Shown: positions 1 through 7,970, counted from the stretch's first letter. The stretch is 20,458 bases of DNA from JBHPCZ01 sp042573625 (GCA_042573625.1 JBHPCZ010000059.1:1-20458); one strand, 5' to 3'. Made by a program: numbers and translations. The notes: a model not told the origin generated them from the sequence alone.

Positions 1-1
1 A

Positions 2-349
2 TTTTCGGATCTGCCCAAAGCCATCGAAAGCATAAACAAAGCCAGAAAAGTAATTTCCTCGGGCACTTCCATCGGAATATTACCGGAAGGCACGCGCACA
101 TTGACCGGCGAAATCGGTGAATTTAAAAAAGGTCCGTTTCACCTTGCCCTGGCTGCCCAGACGGATATTCTCCCCTTCGCCCTGTGTGGCCTTTTTGAGT
201 ATCACAACAAACTCAGTTGGACACTCAACCCCACAACGGTATATGTCAAATTTGGCAGGCCGATTCCCTATGAGTCATTCAAGAATAACTCTGTTGAGGA
301 GCTCAAAAATAAGGTTTATAATATGATTATTGAAATACAAACTAAATAG
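2..349 (+). CDS. plsC: 1-acyl-sn-glycerol-3-phosphate acyltransferase family protein (PlsC-like), 5' truncated
   Basis: The reading frame is open from the first bases and ends in TAG, so only the C-terminal 115 residues are present. They contain ILPEGTR followed by a GxxxxFKKGPFHLA stretch. This is the substrate-binding block of the PlsC/LPLAT acyltransferase family, which transfers an acyl group to lysophosphatidate or a related acceptor at the inner membrane. The catalytic HX4D block must lie upstream of the window. The tail (VYVKFGRPIPYESF) fits the family's usual final beta strand and C-terminal helix. The next gene starts 3 nt after the stop, so the two are almost certainly co-transcribed. 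The family call is firm. The exact acceptor cannot be told from this fragment, and a lipid A or ornithine-lipid type acyltransferase is possible. Confidence 0.85.
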   Translation, partial: FSDLPKAIESINKARKVISSGTSIGILPEGTRTLTGEIGEFKKGPFHLALAAQTDILPFALCGLFEYHNKLSWTLNPTTVYVKFGRPIPYESFKNNSVEELKNKVYNMIIEIQTK

Positions 350-352
350 ATC

Positions 353-1525
353 ATGGCCAAAGTAGCGCTTATACGATGTGACTCTTATCATGAGGATACT
401 GTCAGAAATGCGGTTGAAAGAGGGCTCTCTCTTTTGGGCGGACCGGATAAGTTTTCCAAAAAAGGAGAAAAAATACTACTGAAACCGAATCTGCTTGCAG
501 GAGACCCGCCCGAAAAATGCGTTACGACGAACCCGAACGTATTCAAGGCGGTTGCAGAAATTTTCATATCGACCGGCGCAAAAATCAGCTACGGCGACTC
601 ACCCGCCCTGGGCAGTCCAAAAGGCGCGGCGAAAAAGGCGGGATTTTCGGCAGTTGCCGATCAACTCGATATAGAACTGGCGGATTTTAAATCCGGAAAA
701 GAAATTTTTTTTAAAGATGGAAAACAGAATAAAAAATTTATTATCGCGCAAGGGGTTCTGGAAAGTGACGGCGTTATCAGCCTGCCGAAGCTCAAAACCC
801 ACGGTTTGCAGAGATTAACAGGCTGTGTCAAGAATCAGTTCGGTTGTGTGCCGGGTGTTCTAAAAGGCGAGTATCATGTAAAATTGCCCGACGCCAATGA
901 CTTCGGGAAAATGCTCGTTGATTTAAACAGATTTGTCAAACCCCGCTTATACATTGTGGACGGCATCCGTGCTATGGACGGTAACGGACCGCGTGGCGGA
1001 ACGCCGAAAAAAATGAACATCCTCCTCTTTTCAGAAGATCCTATTGCGCTTGACGCAACCATATGCAGACTGATCGATCTGAATCCACTGGTTGTGCCGA
1101 CAACAAGATTCGGGAAAGAATTCGGCGCCGGCACCTATCTTGAAGAAGAAATCGAACTTATAGGTGATAACTTTGAAGCGTTTAGAGTAAAAAGCTTCAA
1201 TGTTGAGAGGACGCCGATTCAACCGTATAAAAAAAAAGAATTTCGAAAGTTTATCAACAATCGTATTTTGTTGAAGCCATATATACTGGAAGATCTGTGT
1301 GTCCAGTGCGGCATATGTGTTGAAATGTGCCCGGTTCATCCAAAAGCGGTGAACTGGTTTAACCGTGACAAATCAAAGTTGCCGGTCTATAATTATAATG
1401 ATTGTATACGATGTTACTGCTGCCAGGAAATGTGTCCTGAAAGCGCGATAAAGCTTAAAAAACCTTTGATGCGCAGGTTTATAAACACCATCGGACAATT
1501 GAAAAAATGCATAAGTTTTAATTGA
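353..1525 (+). CDS. DUF362 domain protein with C-terminal 2x[4Fe-4S] ferredoxin domain
   Basis: A 390-residue protein. Residues about 1-300 form a DUF362 domain: KILLKPNLL near the start, SYGDSPALGS, a LPKLKTHGLQRLTGCVKN stretch, and DGIRAMDGNGPRGG. The C-terminus has two classic 4Fe-4S motifs, C316-xx-C319-xx-C322-xxx-C326-P and C351-xx-C354-xx-C357-xxx-C361-P, with an extra C356. DUF362/ferredoxin proteins are common in anaerobes and are presumed to be redox or cofactor-maturation proteins, but no defined reaction is known. There is no signal peptide, so it is probably cytoplasmic. ATG 353 lies 3 nt after the upstream stop, and the downstream gene overlaps its stop by one base, which indicates a single operon. 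The substrate is unknown. Confidence 0.9.
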   Translation: MAKVALIRCDSYHEDTVRNAVERGLSLLGGPDKFSKKGEKILLKPNLLAGDPPEKCVTTNPNVFKAVAEIFISTGAKISYGDSPALGSPKGAAKKAGFSAVADQLDIELADFKSGKEIFFKDGKQNKKFIIAQGVLESDGVISLPKLKTHGLQRLTGCVKNQFGCVPGVLKGEYHVKLPDANDFGKMLVDLNRFVKPRLYIVDGIRAMDGNGPRGGTPKKMNILLFSEDPIALDATICRLIDLNPLVVPTTRFGKEFGAGTYLEEEIELIGDNFEAFRVKSFNVERTPIQPYKKKEFRKFINNRILLKPYILEDLCVQCGICVEMCPVHPKAVNWFNRDKSKLPVYNYNDCIRCYCCQEMCPESAIKLKKPLMRRFINTIGQLKKCISFN

Positions 1526-2286
1526 TGAGAGACAACCCGCTGAACAATAACCGAACCCTGCTGGGAAACGATACGATCCGGTTTGACTGCCATCCCGGGC
1601 TTGCGTGTTTTACCCAATGCTGCCGGGATGCGGATATGTATCTCTATCCGTATGATATTCTTCGCATGAAAAACCGGCTCAATATTTCTTCGGAGCAGTT
1701 TCTTGAAAGACACACCTTTTCCGCGATCAGGGACAATCCGTATTTCCCGAACCTCATGCTCAAGATGTCAGACAGGGAAGACAAAGCATGCCCTTTCCTG
1801 ACGCCTGACGGCTGCACCATATATGAGGACAGGCCGTTTTCTTGCAGAGCTTACCCTTTGGAACGGGCTGTGGCAAGAATAGGAAACGCGTCAGGACGCA
1901 CTGCCTGTTACTTCATCACCCATCACCCCTACTGCCTGGGTCATAAAGAATCGCGTGAATGGACCGTCAATGAATGGATTGAAGACCAGCAAATACAATT
2001 GTATAATGACATGAACGACCTCTGGGTCGACATAGATACGCTGTTTCGGGAAAACCCGTGGGGCCCCCAGGGCATGGATAGCCCGGCCTTTAAAATGGCG
2101 TTTATGGCCTGCTTCAATATTGACAAACTAAAATCATTCATATCGGAGAGTACGTTTTTATCGCGTTTTAACGTGCCGCAGGAAAGAATAGAAAAAGTAA
2201 TAGCATCGGATGTGGAATTGATGAAATTCGGATTTGACTGGATTAATTTTTTCTTAACGGGCACAGGACCACTCGCCTCTTCCTGA
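1525..2286 (+). CDS. YkgJ family cysteine cluster protein
   Basis: A 253-residue protein with the metal-chelating YkgJ (zinc/iron-chelating) cluster: C22, then C28 and C32-C33 at the N-terminus, and later CPFL followed by DGCTIYEDRPFSCRAYP. The family is thought to bind Fe-S or zinc through these cysteines; no enzymatic role is established. I chose ATG 1525 because it overlaps the upstream TGA by one base (TGATG), a usual coupling arrangement; an in-frame TTG lies one codon earlier. Together with the DUF362 protein just upstream this is a small metal/redox pair. The C-terminal part (about residues 150-253) has no motif I recognise. Confidence 0.85.
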   Translation: MRDNPLNNNRTLLGNDTIRFDCHPGLACFTQCCRDADMYLYPYDILRMKNRLNISSEQFLERHTFSAIRDNPYFPNLMLKMSDREDKACPFLTPDGCTIYEDRPFSCRAYPLERAVARIGNASGRTACYFITHHPYCLGHKESREWTVNEWIEDQQIQLYNDMNDLWVDIDTLFRENPWGPQGMDSPAFKMAFMACFNIDKLKSFISESTFLSRFNVPQERIEKVIASDVELMKFGFDWINFFLTGTGPLASS

Positions 2287-2314
2287 CTGTCTAAAACGCA
2301 TAACACACGGCGCA

Positions 2315-2535
2315 ACGGAGCGTGGAGCATAGAGCTGGGAGCAAAGCGCAGAGCGCATGGCATTGAGCGTAAGAATAGAGTACAGAAGACAGTAGGCAGC
2401 AAGCAGTAGGCAGTAAGGATTAAGTAGTAAGGGGCGAGAAGTTTGAATGTCCAAGGCCCAACAAGGAACCGTCGAATGAAGCACGGAGCGTGGAGCATAG
2501 CGCTGGGAGCAAAGCGCAGAGCGCATGGCATTGAG
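2315..2535. repeat. 53-bp direct repeat pair in the intergenic region
   Basis: Positions 2315-2367 and 2483-2535 are identical at 52 of 53 positions by eye; the single difference is an A/C in the AGMGCTGGG stretch. The starts are 168 bp apart. The pair lies between the YkgJ gene and the phosphoglycerate kinase gene. Conceptual translation of the reverse strand gives nonsense ORFs rich in the pattern MRSALCSQ, a type I remember as spurious predicted proteins from deltaproteobacterial genomes. I therefore treat the whole stretch as non-coding. Confidence 0.9.
2319..2438. repeat. Degenerate heptanucleotide tandem array
   Basis: Read in steps of seven from 2319, about 17 successive words line up, each rich in purines and usually ending in G or AG. 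Examples are AGCGTGG and AGCATAG on the left, and CAGTAGG and CAGCAAG further right (2390-2403, with the word boundary shifted by one base). The left half belongs to the 53-bp direct repeat; the right half is a separate CAGTARG-like set. No ORF with sensible composition crosses it. The intergenic space 2287-2611 holds nothing else recognisable except a possible weak promoter. Confidence 0.75.
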
Positions 2536-2560
2536 TATTCCGTGTTGGATATTCTATAGA
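2531..2560 (+). promoter_or_regulatory. Possible weak sigma70-type promoter for the PGK gene
   Basis: TTGAGT (2531-2536) and TATAGA (2555-2560) are 18 bp apart and about 50 bp upstream of the chosen ATG at 2612. The -35-like box is the last part of the second 53-bp repeat copy. The match is weak, and AT-rich intergenic DNA can give such a pair by chance. Confidence 0.3.
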
Positions 2561-2611
2561 TTCCCACCAATTTTCATGCAAAGTAATCGCCATAAAATAG
2601 GAGTGCTATCC

Positions 2612-3922
2612 ATGACCACGACCACTGAATTAGATCCCCGCCTGCCCCTCATCCAGGATGCTGATCTGAAGGACAAGGTCGTTCTGGTTCGAGTGGATCA
2701 CAACGTTGTAAAAAAGGGAGAAATCCGTGACCCCTACCGAATCGATGCCACCCTCTCGACACTGAACCATATCCTTGACCACGGTGGCCATCTCATTCTC
2801 ATGACTCACGTGGGCCGGCCGCGAGACAAAAAAAGCGGAAAAATTATCGTGACGGACCACACATCGGTCAAGCCGATCGCGGCGTATCTGGAAAACAAAC
2901 TGCGCACCCGGTTCCCGGTGCCCCAATTCCCGGTCGATCCCGAAGCCGGCATCCGACAGATGGATACGTCCATCAGCGCACTCATCCAGGACCTGCGCGC
3001 TTGCCGAATCGGCGGTATTTATCTACCCAACACGCGCTGGTTCGAAGGCGAGGAAGCCCAGGATGAAAAGAGAGATCGTCTTGCGCTTCAGCTGGCAGGT
3101 ATCGCCGATGTCTTTGTTAACGACGCGTTCGGATCATGGCAGCCCCATGCCTCCACCGTTGATGTGGCCAAGTATTTGCCCAGTTATGCCGGCTTACTCA
3201 TGCAGAACGAACTCATCCACCTTAAACAGGTTCTTGAACCGGAAAGGCCCTTCGTGGCTGTGGTTGCTGGAGCAAAGTACGACACCAAAATCGGCCCCCT
3301 CAACCAGATCTATAAAAAAGTAGATCATCTCCTGCTGGGCGGCGTTGTCTATAACGCCTTCTTGTGTGCCAAATATGATGTTCGGATGGCCGGTGTAGAC
3401 GCGACCGACACGACATCAGCCAACGAACTGCTTCGTCAGGATCGGCAAAACAAAAAAATCGCCTCGCTGCCCTTTGTTACAGAGTCGGATTCCCTCGAAG
3501 AGCGTTCGGAAGGGACATTTCGGACACGAGACATTAGAGATTTTAAACCCGGGAGCACATACAATTATCTGCTTGACGTGGCTCCGGAGTCCTTTGATGA
3601 AACCGACATCATGAATGCGATAAGATCGGCCAAAACCATTTTAATCAATGCGGTTATGGGATTTACCCCGAAATTTTACGAGGGTTCCGAAAAGCTTTAC
3701 CGTACCATTGATCAAAACAAACACGCTCGAAAGCTCATCGCAGGAGGTGATACCCTCCAGGAGTTCAAAAACCTGAACCCCGATCTGTATCTGGCTGCCA
3801 TGGATGACCCCAGATATTACTTCTTTACCGGCGGCGGGACCGTACTCAAGGCCATCGAACAGGACACCCCTTATCGTCTCGAACCGGTTAAAGCCCTTAT
3901 GGGCCAAGCGGAAAAGCAGTGA
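2612..3922 (+). CDS. pgk: Divergent phosphoglycerate kinase-like protein
   Basis: 436 residues from ATG 2612, which has a GGAG ribosome site about 8 nt upstream; a longer in-frame reading from 2525 would start inside repeat DNA. The PGK fold is clear: VRVDHNV, MTHVGRP, LPNTRWFEGEE, VNDAFG and HAST, AGAKYDTKIG, AGGDT and FTGGGT. Several hallmarks are changed. DFN is DHN. The AHRAHAS block, whose arginine binds the 3-phosphoglycerate phosphate, is shortened to SWQPHAS without arginine. The WNGPMGVFE loop, whose glutamate contacts the nucleotide ribose, reads NAVMGFTPKF, and GGGD is AGGD. Canonical PGK interconverts 1,3-bisphosphoglycerate/ADP and 3-phosphoglycerate/ATP in glycolysis. This protein may be a paralog with altered substrate or activity. 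It is monocistronic and flanked by repeats, not by glycolytic genes. Confidence 0.8.
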   Translation: MTTTTELDPRLPLIQDADLKDKVVLVRVDHNVVKKGEIRDPYRIDATLSTLNHILDHGGHLILMTHVGRPRDKKSGKIIVTDHTSVKPIAAYLENKLRTRFPVPQFPVDPEAGIRQMDTSISALIQDLRACRIGGIYLPNTRWFEGEEAQDEKRDRLALQLAGIADVFVNDAFGSWQPHASTVDVAKYLPSYAGLLMQNELIHLKQVLEPERPFVAVVAGAKYDTKIGPLNQIYKKVDHLLLGGVVYNAFLCAKYDVRMAGVDATDTTSANELLRQDRQNKKIASLPFVTESDSLEERSEGTFRTRDIRDFKPGSTYNYLLDVAPESFDETDIMNAIRSAKTILINAVMGFTPKFYEGSEKLYRTIDQNKHARKLIAGGDTLQEFKNLNPDLYLAAMDDPRYYFFTGGGTVLKAIEQDTPYRLEPVKALMGQAEKQ

Positions 3923-3934
3923 GTCTCCTCTCGC

Positions 3935-4271
3935 ATAACGGGAGGCATCAGGAAGCGGCCACGATGGGGCTTCGCCGTTGGCTTTTGAAATCGTCGCTCA
4001 TTTCCGGATTCCGAATATCCAACTTTCAACAAGGAATGCCGAATGATGAGGGATCTCCGCTCTGCCTTGGGTATACGATAGCGCCGTATTCTATGTCCAG
4101 TTTCAACCCGAGGGTATAACCGAATGTTTTCCTTCGATATTCGACATTGGATGTTGAATATTCGACATTCAAAACGCCGGTTGAGTGACGTCGATCCGAC
4201 CGGGGCACCCCGGATCGGTCGAACCTCTCCGGGTCCTTCGCCAGAAGCGGAGGGTTTAGGATACAACTCAA
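3935..4271. repeat. Dispersed intergenic repeat, copy A (full length)
   Basis: This stretch, from 13 bp after the PGK stop to 2 bp before the next ATG, resembles 17513-17810 along its length and 6531-6625 at both ends. Shared blocks are GCATCAGGAAGC (with B), GTCGCTC (with B and C), ATTCCGAATATCCA, GATGAGGGATCTCC, CTTGGGTATACGA, ACCCCGGATCGGT, CCGGGTCC and a closing ACAACT. It holds two heptamer-periodic arms, 4008-4049 and 4132-4173. A GAAGC...GCTTC hairpin lies near its left end (about 3952-3973). An ORF crosses the element from 4124 into the peptidase gene, but its translation there is repeat-like, so I regard it as non-coding. Confidence 0.88.
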
Positions 4272-4273
4272 AT

Positions 4274-5359
4274 ATGGAAGAAATTATCCATCTTACCCAA
4301 AACCTCATTCGATTTAAATCCACACAGTCAAATCCCCAAGGGATTCAACAGTGCGTGGAATTCATAGAAAATTATCTGAGAAAATATCGCATCGAATACA
4401 GGCATTCGGTCTACGGAAATTCCCCGTCCATTCTGGTCCTTCCCGACCTCCAGACCGGGTTTGCTCCCATACTCTTGATGGCGCACGTCGACGTGGTCGA
4501 CGCGCCGGCTGAACTTTTCAGCCCGCTGGTCAAAGGAACCAAGCTCTACGGCCGGGGAAGTCTTGATGATAAATATGCTGTTGCGCTGTCCCTGGTTCTG
4601 CTGAAAAAACAGATCCAGCGACTTGAACAACAAAACAAAGGGCAGATCGATCTGCCATTCGGGATACTGATCACCAGCGATGAAGAGACCGGCGGTTTCA
4701 AAGGCGCGAAACAGGTGCTTCAAAAGATCAAGACAAATTTCTGTATTGTCCTGGACGGCGGCAATGTTAAAAAAATTATCGTGAAGGAAAAAGGATCTGT
4801 CAGGATAAAACTCGTTTGCAAACTCAAGGCAGATCGAGATACGCGGTTGTGGACCGAAAAAAACGCTATAGAGAAACTGACCGGCGACTATAACAAATTG
4901 AATACGCATTTCGTAAAATCAGCACCGGAACACCGGCACCGCAGTATCCATTTAATGGATATCCATTCGGAAAATCCTTTTCAACAAACCCCGGAGCACG
5001 CTGCGGCCTTGCTCGACATCCGGTATACGGAAAATGACAACATGGAGAAACTCTTTGACTGGATGCAATCTGAATTGCAGAGTGAGGTTATCGTCGAATC
5101 CATAGCCCCCCTTTTTCCCGACGGCGAATCACCTTATCTGAATCTATTGTTAGAGATTGCAAAAACAGCCGGCATCGGCTTTCAAGACGGCAGCAACGAT
5201 GCCCGCTTTCTTTCAAAAAACAAAATCAACGGGATCATCTTCGGCGCAGACGGAAATCAGAGTCAGCACTCTCTGACCGAGCATGTAGATATTGTAAGCA
5301 TCTACGAACTCTATGGCATACTGGATACGTTTATCCAAAGATCAGAGAAAAGCATATGA
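4274..5359 (+). CDS. M20 family metallopeptidase (ArgE/DapE/CPG2 type)
   Basis: 361 residues from ATG 4274. An in-frame extension back to 4124 reads through repeat DNA, so I exclude it. The metal-binding set of the M20 family is present: H71 and D73 in MAHVDVV, D98 in GRGSLDDK, the E137-E138 pair in SDEETGG, D in VLDGG, and a late His in SQHSLTEH. These co-catalytic zinc enzymes hydrolyse amide bonds of small peptides or acyl-amino acids in the cytoplasm. The substrate cannot be read from sequence. The dimerisation or lid domain lies in the middle third. Only a weak AGGA lies about 12 nt before the start, inside the repeat. The stop overlaps the next gene's start (ATGA), so the methyltransferase is translationally coupled to it. 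Confidence 0.88.
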   Translation: MEEIIHLTQNLIRFKSTQSNPQGIQQCVEFIENYLRKYRIEYRHSVYGNSPSILVLPDLQTGFAPILLMAHVDVVDAPAELFSPLVKGTKLYGRGSLDDKYAVALSLVLLKKQIQRLEQQNKGQIDLPFGILITSDEETGGFKGAKQVLQKIKTNFCIVLDGGNVKKIIVKEKGSVRIKLVCKLKADRDTRLWTEKNAIEKLTGDYNKLNTHFVKSAPEHRHRSIHLMDIHSENPFQQTPEHAAALLDIRYTENDNMEKLFDWMQSELQSEVIVESIAPLFPDGESPYLNLLLEIAKTAGIGFQDGSNDARFLSKNKINGIIFGADGNQSQHSLTEHVDIVSIYELYGILDTFIQRSEKSI

Positions 5360-6519
5360 AAACATTGCATCGAATCTCTTTTGAAAATTCAAATAGCATG
5401 GAGCAAATCCCCTCGGACAGTATTGACCTGGTGATGACTTCTCCACCCTACCCCATGATCGAAATGTGGGATGAATTCTTTTCAAGTCAGAATTCCGAAA
5501 TTAAAACTGTGCTGAACGGCAAACAAGGCTTCACCGCCTTTGAATTGATGCACAGCGAGCTTGACAGCGTCTGGAATGAAGTCCATCGGATTTTAGTTGA
5601 CGGCGGCATTGCCTGTATCAATATCGGAGATGCCACACGAACAGTCGATGGGAATTTCATGCTCTATCCGAACCACTCGAGGATATTGACATATCTGATT
5701 GAGATCGGATTTGCCGCACTGCCGGCAATCTTATGGCGAAAACAGACCAACGCTCCCAGCAAATTCATGGGATCCGGGATGTTGCCGCCCGGGGCATACG
5801 TTACTCTGGAACATGAATATATTCTCATATTGAGAAAAGGGCATAAAAAAACCTTCCATACGGCGGATGAGAAAAAGCAGCGGCGGGAAAGCGCCTTTTT
5901 CTGGGAAGAGAGAAATGTCTGGTATTCAGATGTCTGGACCGATCTAAAAGGAGTATCCCAAACACTTGACCGGGGAATGGAACGGCTTAGAAGTGCAGCA
6001 TATCCTTTTGAGATCCCGTACCGGCTGATAAACATGTTCTCGGTAAAGGGCGATACGGTCGTGGACCCGTTTCTGGGTACGGGGACCACATTGTTTGCCG
6101 CGATGGCGGCCTGCAGAAACAGTTTCGGCTTTGAACTGGAACCGGAATTTCGGAAACCTATCCTCTCTCGAATGAACACCATGGTCGAATTCTCAAATGC
6201 GCAAATTCAAAGCAGACTTAAAAACCATTTCGCCTTTGTGAAGGACCGATTAAAAGGAAAAAAGGAACTGAAATACATCAATCAGCATTACCAATTTCCT
6301 GTCATAAGTAATCAGGAAACAGAACTTTTTCTGAACCCGCTCAACGCTGTAAAAATTATCGGCGACAACACGTTTGAAGTGACGTATTCTACAAAGCCCC
6401 AGGCAGATTTTTCCAAAGACTGGACTGAATTCAGCACACAGCAAGGCACCGAGAGCGCCCCAAAAGAAAAGCGTTCTGAAAAGCAGGTAAAAGAAACCCA
6501 ACTAAAACTGTTGGATTGA
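5356..6519 (+). CDS. DNA methyltransferase, beta-class amino-methyltransferase (N4-cytosine type likely)
   Basis: 387 residues. Catalytic motif IV is TSPPYP (28-33), and the S-adenosylmethionine-binding motif I is DPFLGTGTT (237-245). The order IV then I defines the beta class, and TSPPY favours N4-cytosine over N6-adenine methylation, although N6 enzymes with SPPY exist. Between them, about 130-160, EHEYILILRKG is a usual core element, with the target recognition region nearby. Residues about 280-387 form an extra C-terminal segment without recognisable motifs. No restriction endonuclease lies beside it: upstream is the overlapping M20 peptidase, downstream a SprT-like gene. It may be an orphan, possibly regulatory or phage-derived, methylase. 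A 5 bp DNA sequence target cannot be predicted from the protein alone. Confidence 0.85.
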   Translation: MKTLHRISFENSNSMEQIPSDSIDLVMTSPPYPMIEMWDEFFSSQNSEIKTVLNGKQGFTAFELMHSELDSVWNEVHRILVDGGIACINIGDATRTVDGNFMLYPNHSRILTYLIEIGFAALPAILWRKQTNAPSKFMGSGMLPPGAYVTLEHEYILILRKGHKKTFHTADEKKQRRESAFFWEERNVWYSDVWTDLKGVSQTLDRGMERLRSAAYPFEIPYRLINMFSVKGDTVVDPFLGTGTTLFAAMAACRNSFGFELEPEFRKPILSRMNTMVEFSNAQIQSRLKNHFAFVKDRLKGKKELKYINQHYQFPVISNQETELFLNPLNAVKIIGDNTFEVTYSTKPQADFSKDWTEFSTQQGTESAPKEKRSEKQVKETQLKLLD

Positions 6520-6530
6520 AGCCACTCCCG

Positions 6531-6625
6531 CACAGTGGGATGCATCAGGAAGCCCCCACAAGGGGGCATCGACCACGGCCTTAAAACAGTCGCTCGTTGG
6601 CAGATAAGGTTTAAGACACAACTAA
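6531..6625. repeat. Dispersed intergenic repeat, copy B (internally deleted), with GC hairpin
   Basis: It begins 12 bp after the methyltransferase stop. The left end (GCATCAGGAAGC, then CAGTCGCTCGTTGGC) matches copies A and C, and the right end (GGTTTAAGACACAACTAAG) matches their closing ends. The roughly 230-bp middle with the heptamer arms is absent. A GC hairpin, GCCCCC (6552-6557), loop ACAA, GGGGGC (6562-6567), matches the position of a degraded hairpin in copy A. There is no following T run, so it is not a classic terminator, but its placement 32 nt after a stop would allow a 3'-end role. Confidence 0.75.
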
Positions 6626-6662
6626 GTACAAACATTCGTAAATATGGTGACGTAAATATTTC

Positions 6663-6737
6663 ACCACAGAGGACACAGAGAGCACAGAGAGAAAGGTTTA
6701 AAATATAATTCTCTGTGTCCTCTGTGCTCTCTGTGGT
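6663..6737. repeat. Long imperfect hairpin built of 9-nt CACAGAGRR repeats
   Basis: The left arm 6663-6693 is three tandem nonamers of the form CACAGAGRR. The right arm 6709-6737 is the complementary set (CTCTGTGYY type). The arms pair over about 29 bp with only a few mismatches around an AT-rich loop (6694-6708). It lies between the methyltransferase and the SprT-like gene. The translated product of this motif, LCALCVLCG, is one I recall as a frequent spurious ORF in environmental bacterial genomes, so it is probably a widespread non-coding repeat. Confidence 0.85.
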
Positions 6738-6805
6738 TTGTCTATAAACTGACCCGTTATATGTCACCGAATTTATGAAATAGCGCACTAAGCCTGGACA
6801 TTTAG

Positions 6806-7921
6806 ATGAAACAGGGTAAAATTTTAATACAGGAAGAACTGGAACGCCGCATTCTCCATGGCCTGGCGTGCGAATGGGAGGCAGCACTGTGGGTTCTCAG
6901 TTCAGCACACCGGACGCAAATGAAAAAACCGCTCTTCAGCTTAAAGAGCATGAAAAGCAAATGGGGATACTGGTCCGGGGAAAAGCGTGAAATCTGTCTG
7001 AGTCGGAAACTTGTCCTCAACTATCCATGGGATTCTGTTCGTGAAGTTCTCGTCCACGAAATGGCCCATCAATTTGCTGAAACCGTCTTGAACGCCCGTA
7101 ATGCCCCCCCTCATGGGCCGAAGTTTAAGGAAGCCTGCCATATTCTCCGGGCCAATCCAAAGGCTTCAGGCCGCTATAGACCGTTGCGAGAGCTTATATT
7201 CCACGATTCGGTGGATACCAAAGATAAAATATTGCTTCGTATTAAAAAACTGATGGCCCTGGCTGAAAGCCGGAATCATCATGAAGCTGAATCAGCCATG
7301 GCCAAGGCGCACGAGTTCATCGCAAAATATAATGTTGACCTTCTGTCCCATGAAACGGAAAGGGATTTTGTCAGCGTGTTTGTCGGCACGCCTGCCCTGC
7401 GTCAATCCCGTGAAGCGTATCATCTTGCCCGTTTACTGGAAGATTTTTATTTTGTGCAAGGGCTCTGGGTGCCTGCGTATGTGATAGAAAAAAATAAAAT
7501 GGGACGTGTACTGGAAATCAGCGGAACCATTCAAAATATAAAAATAGCCGACTATATCTTTGATTTCGTCCGCAACTTTATTCAAACAGAGTGGGACAAG
7601 TATAATGCGGATAAGGGGTTAAATCGATATCGCAAGACAGACTTTGCGGTGGGTATTATAGAAGGGTTTCGCTACAAACTGGCATCACAAATTAAAACTA
7701 ATGAAAAGGTCCGGGAGGATTTTTCGCTGATTAGAATTGAAGACCCCATGTTAACAAAGTATGTCGCCTATAAATATCCGCACACAAAAAGTTTCACGAG
7801 GAATGCTTCAAGCCAGGATGACCGGATATTAAACGACGGCATGGGGGTTGGCAGAAAGCTGGTCATTTCCAAAGGGATCATGAGCAAAAAGAGAAGTAAC
7901 TTGTTTTTACCGGAAAGATGA
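6806..7921 (+). CDS. SprT-like zinc metallopeptidase-domain protein with DUF2786 domain
   Basis: 371 residues. The N-terminal part (about 1-125) is SprT-like. It has the zinc motif H84-E85-M86-A87-H88 and a third ligand candidate H103 in HGPKFKEAC, as in SprT/SPRTN-type proteases that act on DNA-associated proteins. Residues about 132-175 match DUF2786, with the pattern ILLRIKKLMALAES, then HEAESAMAKA and FIAKYN. The remainder, rich in aromatic residues and containing ISGTIQNIKIADYIFDF, resembles the C-terminal part found with DUF2786 in phage and bacterial proteins; I do not recognise a catalytic motif there. The gene lies convergent to the next one with a 49-nt gap. It neighbours a DNA methyltransferase, which suggests DNA or phage-related work, but this is inference. 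Confidence 0.8.
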   Translation: MKQGKILIQEELERRILHGLACEWEAALWVLSSAHRTQMKKPLFSLKSMKSKWGYWSGEKREICLSRKLVLNYPWDSVREVLVHEMAHQFAETVLNARNAPPHGPKFKEACHILRANPKASGRYRPLRELIFHDSVDTKDKILLRIKKLMALAESRNHHEAESAMAKAHEFIAKYNVDLLSHETERDFVSVFVGTPALRQSREAYHLARLLEDFYFVQGLWVPAYVIEKNKMGRVLEISGTIQNIKIADYIFDFVRNFIQTEWDKYNADKGLNRYRKTDFAVGIIEGFRYKLASQIKTNEKVREDFSLIRIEDPMLTKYVAYKYPHTKSFTRNASSQDDRILNDGMGVGRKLVISKGIMSKKRSNLFLPER

Positions 7922-7970
7922 CGGTATCGTAAAAGATAGCCCGCCGATTTTTATGAAACCATCCAGGAAA

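Noticed and set aside
2315..2535. CRISPR array.
   Set aside because: Only two copies of the 53-bp unit exist, with one long spacer that is itself periodic, and there are no cas genes.
1941..2570. Long - strand ORFs (to 209 codons) over the intergenic repeats.
   Set aside because: Their translation is repetitive nonsense (SALCSQ, LLLAAYCLLP types) arising from heptamer repeats, and they overlap the YkgJ gene on the other strand.
5356..6519. Complete restriction-modification system.
   Set aside because: Neighbouring genes (M20 peptidase, SprT-like) show no endonuclease motifs, so only the methylase half is supported.
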